DNA from: Herbiconiux aconitum
GTDB lineage: Bacteria > Actinomycetota > Actinomycetes > Actinomycetales > Microbacteriaceae
Assembly: GCF_024979235.1 (NCBI RefSeq)
Contig: NZ_JANLCM010000001.1
Location: 2,294,001 to 2,358,000 of the forward strand
Length of the DNA stretch: 64,000 nucleotides
Reading direction: 5' to 3'
Of the stretch, positions 59,763 through 64,000 are shown piece by piece. Within the stretch, counting starts at the first letter, position 1. Each line of letters opens with the position of its first letter. The notes under the pieces were generated by a model. It searched no databases. It saw only the letters and a program-made list of their open reading frames with translations, and had not been told where the DNA came from. The position numbers and the translations under genes are program-made.

Positions 59763-62381
59763 TCACTGGTTGCCCTCCGTCGTCTCGTCGGGTGCTAGAA
59801 CAATATCGCTGACCACCAGTTCCGCCGCGGAGGCGAACCGCAACTCCGCGATGCGGCCGACCGCCTTCAGATCGGCGGCGGCGAGCTGCAACAGGGCGAT
59901 CTGCTCGTCGGGGCCGGCGATGGTCGCGGAGGCGACCGCGGTCTTCTGCGACGCCTTGGCAGCGGTCTTCGCGCCACGGATGCCCACGAGCGCCTTGCCG
60001 GCGAGAGTGAGCAGGGGGGCGTGCGCCGGCAGCTCGGCGCTCACGCCGTCTGGCAGCGATGAGCTGACCGAGGCGGGCCAGGCGGCGTTGTGCACCGACT
60101 CCTCGTGCGTCCACGACCACACCTCTTCGGTGGCGAACGGCAGGTAGGGCGCGAACAGACGCAGCAGCACGTCGACTGCGGTCTGCAGAGCCAGCACGGC
60201 GGAGGCTTTGCCGGCCGCCTCCGACTCCTCGCGGTAGGCGCGCTCCTTCACGAGTTCGAGGTAGTCGTCGCAGAAGGTCCAGAAGAAGGTCTCGGTGATC
60301 TCGAGCGCGCGGGCGTGGTCGTAGTTCTCCAGCGCGGTCGTGGCCTGGCGCACGACCTCGTCGAGGGCAGTGAGCATGCTCTGGTCGACGGGCTCGGTGA
60401 TCGCAGTATGACCCGACGGCAGCTCGAAACCGTAGACGAACTTCGCCGCGTTCAAGACCTTGATGGCGAGGCGCCGCCCGATCTTGATCTGGGTGGGGTT
60501 CTTCTCGTCGAAGGCCGCGTCGGTGCCGAGCCGCGACGACGCGGCCCAGTAGCGCACCGCATCCGAGCCGTGGGTTTTCAGGATGTCGGCGGGCGTCACC
60601 ACGTTGCCCTTCGACTTCGACATCTTCTTGCGGTCGGGGTCGACGATGAAGCCGGAGAGCGAGGCGTGCGCCCAGGGCTTCTCGTTCGTCTCCAGCGTGG
60701 AGCGCAGCATCGTCGAGAAGAGCCAGGTGCGGATGATGTCCTGCCCCTGCGGCCGCAGATCATAGGGGAACACCATTCCCCACAGCTCCTCGTCGCGCAT
60801 CCAGCCGCCCGCGAGCTGCGGGGTGAGGGAGGAGGTGGCCCAGGTGTCCATCACGTCGACCTCGCCCTGGAAGCCGCCGGGAACACCGCGCTGCGCCTCG
60901 GAATACCCGGGCGCCGGGTCGGACGACGGGTCGACCGGCAGGATGTCGCGGGTGGCGAGGATCGGCTCGTCGAACTTCGGGTTGCCGTCGCCGTCGAGCG
61001 GGTACCACACCGGCAGTGGCACGCCGAAGAAGCGCTGACGCGAGATGAGCCAGTCACCGGTGAGGCCGCCCACCCAGTTCTCGTAGCGCACGCGCATGAA
61101 GTCGGGGTGCCAGTCGAGCTCGGCGCCGAGTTCGAGGAGGCGGGCGCGCAGTTCCTCGTCGCGCGCGCCGTTCTTCACGTACCACTGGCGTGTCGACACG
61201 ATCTCGAGCGGGCGGTCGCCCTTCTCGAAGAACTTCACGGGGTGCACGATCGGCTTCGGGTCGCCGATCAGCTCGCCCGATTCGCGCAGCAGTTCCACGA
61301 CGGCCTGCTTCGCCGAGAACACCGTCTTGCCGGCCAGCTGCGCGTAGGCGGCCTTGCCCGCTTCGGTGGTGATCGCATCCGGAGCGTCGCTCACGATGCG
61401 CCCGTCGAAGCCGATGATCGCGCGGTTGGGCAGATCGAGGTCGCGCCACCAGATGACGTCGGTGAGGTCGCCGAAGGTGCAGATCATGGCGATGCCCGAG
61501 CCCTTATCGGCCTGGGCGAGGTGGTGGGCCACTACGGGCACCTCGACGCCGAACAGCGGGGTGGTGACGGTGGTGCCGAATAGCTCCTGGTAGCGCGGGT
61601 CATCCGGATGCGCCACCAGGGCCACGCAGGCGGGCAGCAGCTCGGGGCGGGTCGTCTCGATGAGCACGTCGTCGCCGTTCGGAGCGTGGAAGGCGAGGCG
61701 GTGGTAGGCGCCCGGCTGCTCCTTGTCTTCGAGCTCGGCCTGGGCGACCGCGGTGCGGAACGTCACGTCCCACAAGGTGGGGGCCATGGCCTGGTAGGCC
61801 TCGCCGCGCTCGATGTTGCGGAGGAACGCCAGCTGCGATGCGGTCTGCGACTCCAGGGAGATGGTGCGGTAGGTCTGAGTCCAGTCGACCGAGAGGCCGA
61901 GGTCGCGCCAGAGCGCCTCGAATTGCTTCTCGTCTTCGACAGTGAGGCGGTCGCAGAGCTCGATGAAGTTGCGGCGGGAGATCGGCAGCTGATCGGCCGC
62001 CTTGGAGCTCTTGTTGTCGCCGCCCTCGAACGGCGGCTCGAAGCCGGCGTCGTAGGGGAGCGAGGGGTCACAGCGCACGCCGTAGAAGTTCTGCACACGG
62101 CGCTCGGTGGGCAGGCCGTTGTCGTCCCAGCCGATGGGATAGAAGACGCGCTGACCCTGCATGCGGTGGTAGCGCGCGATCACGTCGGTGTGGGTGTAGC
62201 TGAAGACGTGGCCGATGTGCAGCGAGCCGGAGGCGGTCGGCGGTGGCGTGTCGATCGAGTAGACCGTCTCGCGTGTCGCGCCTTCACGGGGGAAGAGGTA
62301 AGTGCCGCGGGTCGACCACTCGGCGTCCCATTTGGCTTCGAGCCCTTCGAGCGCGGGTTTCTCCGGAACATTCGCGGTCAT
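59763..62381 (-). CDS. valS: Valyl-tRNA synthetase
   Basis: This 872-residue class I synthetase charges tRNA-Val and edits Thr. The HIGH motif is in SGSLHIGHVFSYTHTD (about residues 50-65) and KMSKS is in DRKKMSKSKGNVVTPAD (about 605). The editing domain is inserted between them (VLIETTRPELLPACVALVAHPDD, split). A C-terminal coiled-coil arm is short or absent. The ATG start MTANVPEKPALEGLEAKWD is in the expected place. It is the first gene of the valS-GNAT-small-protein set. Confidence 0.96.
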   Translation of the reverse strand: MTANVPEKPALEGLEAKWDAEWSTRGTYLFPREGATRETVYSIDTPPPTASGSLHIGHVFSYTHTDVIARYHRMQGQRVFYPIGWDDNGLPTERRVQNFYGVRCDPSLPYDAGFEPPFEGGDNKSSKAADQLPISRRNFIELCDRLTVEDEKQFEALWRDLGLSVDWTQTYRTISLESQTASQLAFLRNIERGEAYQAMAPTLWDVTFRTAVAQAELEDKEQPGAYHRLAFHAPNGDDVLIETTRPELLPACVALVAHPDDPRYQELFGTTVTTPLFGVEVPVVAHHLAQADKGSGIAMICTFGDLTDVIWWRDLDLPNRAIIGFDGRIVSDAPDAITTEAGKAAYAQLAGKTVFSAKQAVVELLRESGELIGDPKPIVHPVKFFEKGDRPLEIVSTRQWYVKNGARDEELRARLLELGAELDWHPDFMRVRYENWVGGLTGDWLISRQRFFGVPLPVWYPLDGDGNPKFDEPILATRDILPVDPSSDPAPGYSEAQRGVPGGFQGEVDVMDTWATSSLTPQLAGGWMRDEELWGMVFPYDLRPQGQDIIRTWLFSTMLRSTLETNEKPWAHASLSGFIVDPDRKKMSKSKGNVVTPADILKTHGSDAVRYWAASSRLGTDAAFDEKNPTQIKIGRRLAIKVLNAAKFVYGFELPSGHTAITEPVDQSMLTALDEVVRQATTALENYDHARALEITETFFWTFCDDYLELVKERAYREESEAAGKASAVLALQTAVDVLLRLFAPYLPFATEEVWSWTHEESVHNAAWPASVSSSLPDGVSAELPAHAPLLTLAGKALVGIRGAKTAAKASQKTAVASATIAGPDEQIALLQLAAADLKAVGRIAELRFASAAELVVSDIVLAPDETTEGNQ

Positions 62382-62446
62382 TGTGAGCCTCCAGCCCTAT
62401 AGACGGCACCGAGTCCAAGGTGCCTGATAGTCGTGACAACGCCATT

Positions 62447-64000
62447 CTACGGGTGAGCGGCGGCCGCACCTGGTATGGCCGTGACCGATGCGGTACGCGG
62501 ATCGTTCACGTCGTAGCCGAGCCATCGGTATCCAGCGATCACCTCGTCGATCGACCCCATGTGCAATGCGACTGTCGCCACGAGCCAGGCCGGCACCGGC
62601 GTCGACGGATCGAGCCACGGTGCTTGCCCGTCGCCATCCTGGCTGATCATTCTCAGGTGTCGCCACCGCACGAGACGGCGCTTCTCCTTTGGCAGGCCAA
62701 GCCTTCGGAGAAGGGTTCTCTTGCTTTCGCCGTGCTCGCTTGGGACGGGGACGTCATCAGAGAAGGTGATTCCGAATCGGCCGAGTCGCCGCCGCAGATC
62801 CGATACCGGCTCGCCCAACTCCCGCGACACGTCATGGAGATGTGCCATGGGCGAGACCTGGTCTGCCCGGAGAGTCGGTGCTTCGCCGTCGAGGTCCCGG
62901 CTCAGTAAGCGCACGTCGTGGTCGGTCGGCTCGGCACCCGTCAGGTCGAGCACGGGGACATCGACGAACCCCAGCGAGCGGAGAGTTTCGATGATCTCGC
63001 TGCAGAGCTTTCCGCTGGCTCGCGCCGCTCGTGATACGTGTCCCATCCCGACCGCGTCGGACGGCCTCAACCATGGTGCGATGCCGGTTGCATCTTCGCT
63101 CACTGCGATCAGATCTGCCGTGGGCAGGGGGCGCATGACAAGGGTGCGAGCCAGTTCGTCAAATTCGATGGTTCGCATCTCGAGTTCGCCAATGACGTCT
63201 GAAACCGGAATTCCGAGACGCCATGAAGTCTGCTGCAGGTCGAATGCGCTGAGCGGTCGAAATGTGCCGTCGGCGGTCTGTCGTCGGGCGAACGATAGCG
63301 CGGTTCGCACCACGGTATTCGTGTCGGGTAGCGCGTCAGCGTTTTCGGCAACCGGCAGACCGAGCTCGCGGGCGCGCGCAATGATCTGACGCAACGGATA
63401 GCGAAGGAGCCGTTCTGCGTCATAGATCGAGACGGCGCTCTCGAACCATCGGCTGGGTCGATCGTTTGTGCCGGACCGTTCAATGCGGATCGGCATCCCG
63501 AGCATGATCGCATCGGAAGGTCGCCCCGGCGCGACCGATCGATGGGCTGGCGCAGAAACCCCCAGCTCTGTGTACAGACCACCGGCCGCCAGTCGGGACA
63601 GTCGCCAGTTCACCACCGGTGTGGTGTTGCTGTTCGTCGAGTGTTCTTCGTCCCCAGGAACGAAGCCGGCCATGGCCACATCGACCTGCCTCTTGTGCAT
63701 CGTGATGGCGCGGTCATCGCGATCGAAGGCGCGTGCGATGATCGCGTCGGCCAGCCGGGGAAATCGCCCAGTCGCTCCCAACAGCCAATCCGGGTTCCCG
63801 ACGATGTGCCAAGCGTCAGCGACTGCCGTGCTCGCGGCCGCTTCGCACTGGGACTCGATCGCTTGAAAATCGAGACCGACGATCTTCTGCCGATCTGCCG
63901 TCAGAGCGGGTGAGTGAGCCCCGTGCAGGTTCATCACCATTCCCGGCAACCAGGCGCCCGCCCAAAGGCCATCTGCCAGGACTGCGCCGAGACCGTCCGC
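62447..64000 (-). CDS. 3' part of a large protein with tandem wHTH-like repeats (5' end outside window)
   Basis: At least 517 codons are open to the right edge, so the start is outside. I see about four degenerate repeats of 60-80 residues in the last 300 residues. Each has a pattern near S-x-D-x-D-G-x-x-P-W-L, then V, a helix with H/A, a Gly-Glu/Pro turn and L-x-R-L-x-x-L/F-G (for example SRDLDGEAPTLRADQV and RRRLGRFGI; SEDATGIAPWL and LRSLGF; SQDGDGQAPWL and YRWLGY). This resembles the wHTH repeats attached to Hsp90-like or NTPase proteins of actinobacterial conflict systems. GC content and codon use look lower than for neighbours, hinting at transfer. Function is inferred only. Confidence 0.65.
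   Translation of the reverse strand, partial: ADGLGAVLADGLWAGAWLPGMVMNLHGAHSPALTADRQKIVGLDFQAIESQCEAAASTAVADAWHIVGNPDWLLGATGRFPRLADAIIARAFDRDDRAITMHKRQVDVAMAGFVPGDEEHSTNSNTTPVVNWRLSRLAAGGLYTELGVSAPAHRSVAPGRPSDAIMLGMPIRIERSGTNDRPSRWFESAVSIYDAERLLRYPLRQIIARARELGLPVAENADALPDTNTVVRTALSFARRQTADGTFRPLSAFDLQQTSWRLGIPVSDVIGELEMRTIEFDELARTLVMRPLPTADLIAVSEDATGIAPWLRPSDAVGMGHVSRAARASGKLCSEIIETLRSLGFVDVPVLDLTGAEPTDHDVRLLSRDLDGEAPTLRADQVSPMAHLHDVSRELGEPVSDLRRRLGRFGITFSDDVPVPSEHGESKRTLLRRLGLPKEKRRLVRWRHLRMISQDGDGQAPWLDPSTPVPAWLVATVALHMGSIDEVIAGYRWLGYDVNDPRTASVTAIPGAAAAHP

Noticed and set aside
62447..64000. Right edge as a prophage
   Set aside because: No phage structural, lysis or integrase genes are visible in the 1.5 kb; only the repeat protein can be seen.

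Overview
The window is a chromosomal segment of a high-GC actinobacterium, most likely a member of Microbacteriaceae. The evidence is the very high GC content, frequent GTG starts, a mycothiol-dependent nitroreductase homologue, paired clpP1/clpP2 followed by clpX, a TreX/TreY/TreZ trehalose cluster, a YkoE-type thiamine ECF transporter under a TPP riboswitch, and typical actinobacterial small proteins (SCO4848 type, DUF559 type). The genus is an inference.

Layout, left to right. 1-9 kb: gatB, a frameshifted TIGR03086-type gene, two acetyltransferase/aldo-keto reductase genes, then a membrane esterase plus MprF-like aminoacyl-lipid synthase pair and dinB. 10-16.4 kb: treX, treY and treZ, which make trehalose from glycogen. 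16.5-21.8 kb: a GerW-like protein, a DUF559 nuclease-like gene, and the TPP-riboswitch-controlled ykoE-ykoD-ykoC operon with a small P-loop kinase. 21.8-28.8 kb: a D,D-carboxypeptidase-like protein without its catalytic motifs, a zincin-like protein, tRNA-His, orn, a padR-ABC exporter locus, tRNA-Arg. 28.8-34.6 kb: msrA, an accessory ssb, a lipoprotein, ettA and thioesterases. 34.9-43.2 kb: the mscS/trHbO/FAD-dehydrogenase operon, a DHFR-like protein, pepN, a nitroreductase and a DUF4184 protein. 43.2-49.4 kb: rpiB, nei, a PaiB-like protein, an amidohydrolase, dps and two membrane proteins. 49.4-56.8 kb: an epoxide-hydrolase-like gene, tRNA-Gly, tRNA-Pro, tig, clpP1, clpP2 and clpX, which form a protein quality-control block. 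56.8-62.4 kb: a BenE-like transporter, an aldo-keto reductase, an acetyltransferase and valS. The right edge holds the 3' part of a large gene with tandem degenerate repeats resembling the wHTH repeats of actinobacterial Hsp90-like/NTPase conflict proteins.

Most of the window is ordinary housekeeping sequence. The unusual layer is non-coding or palindromic. Family A is three inverted repeats with ACTCGTCCC arms. Family B is three inverted repeats with ATCGCCAAAA arms, all between convergent genes. Family C is a four-copy structured 3'-UTR element (a CGACATGT box between two hairpins, one with compensatory changes) placed directly after stop codons in the sense orientation. There is also a singleton 62-bp palindrome, and a 66-bp palindrome lying in frame inside an amidohydrolase gene. 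These, with the right-edge repeat protein, are the best candidates for undescribed biology. No transposase, integrase, CRISPR array or rRNA gene was seen.
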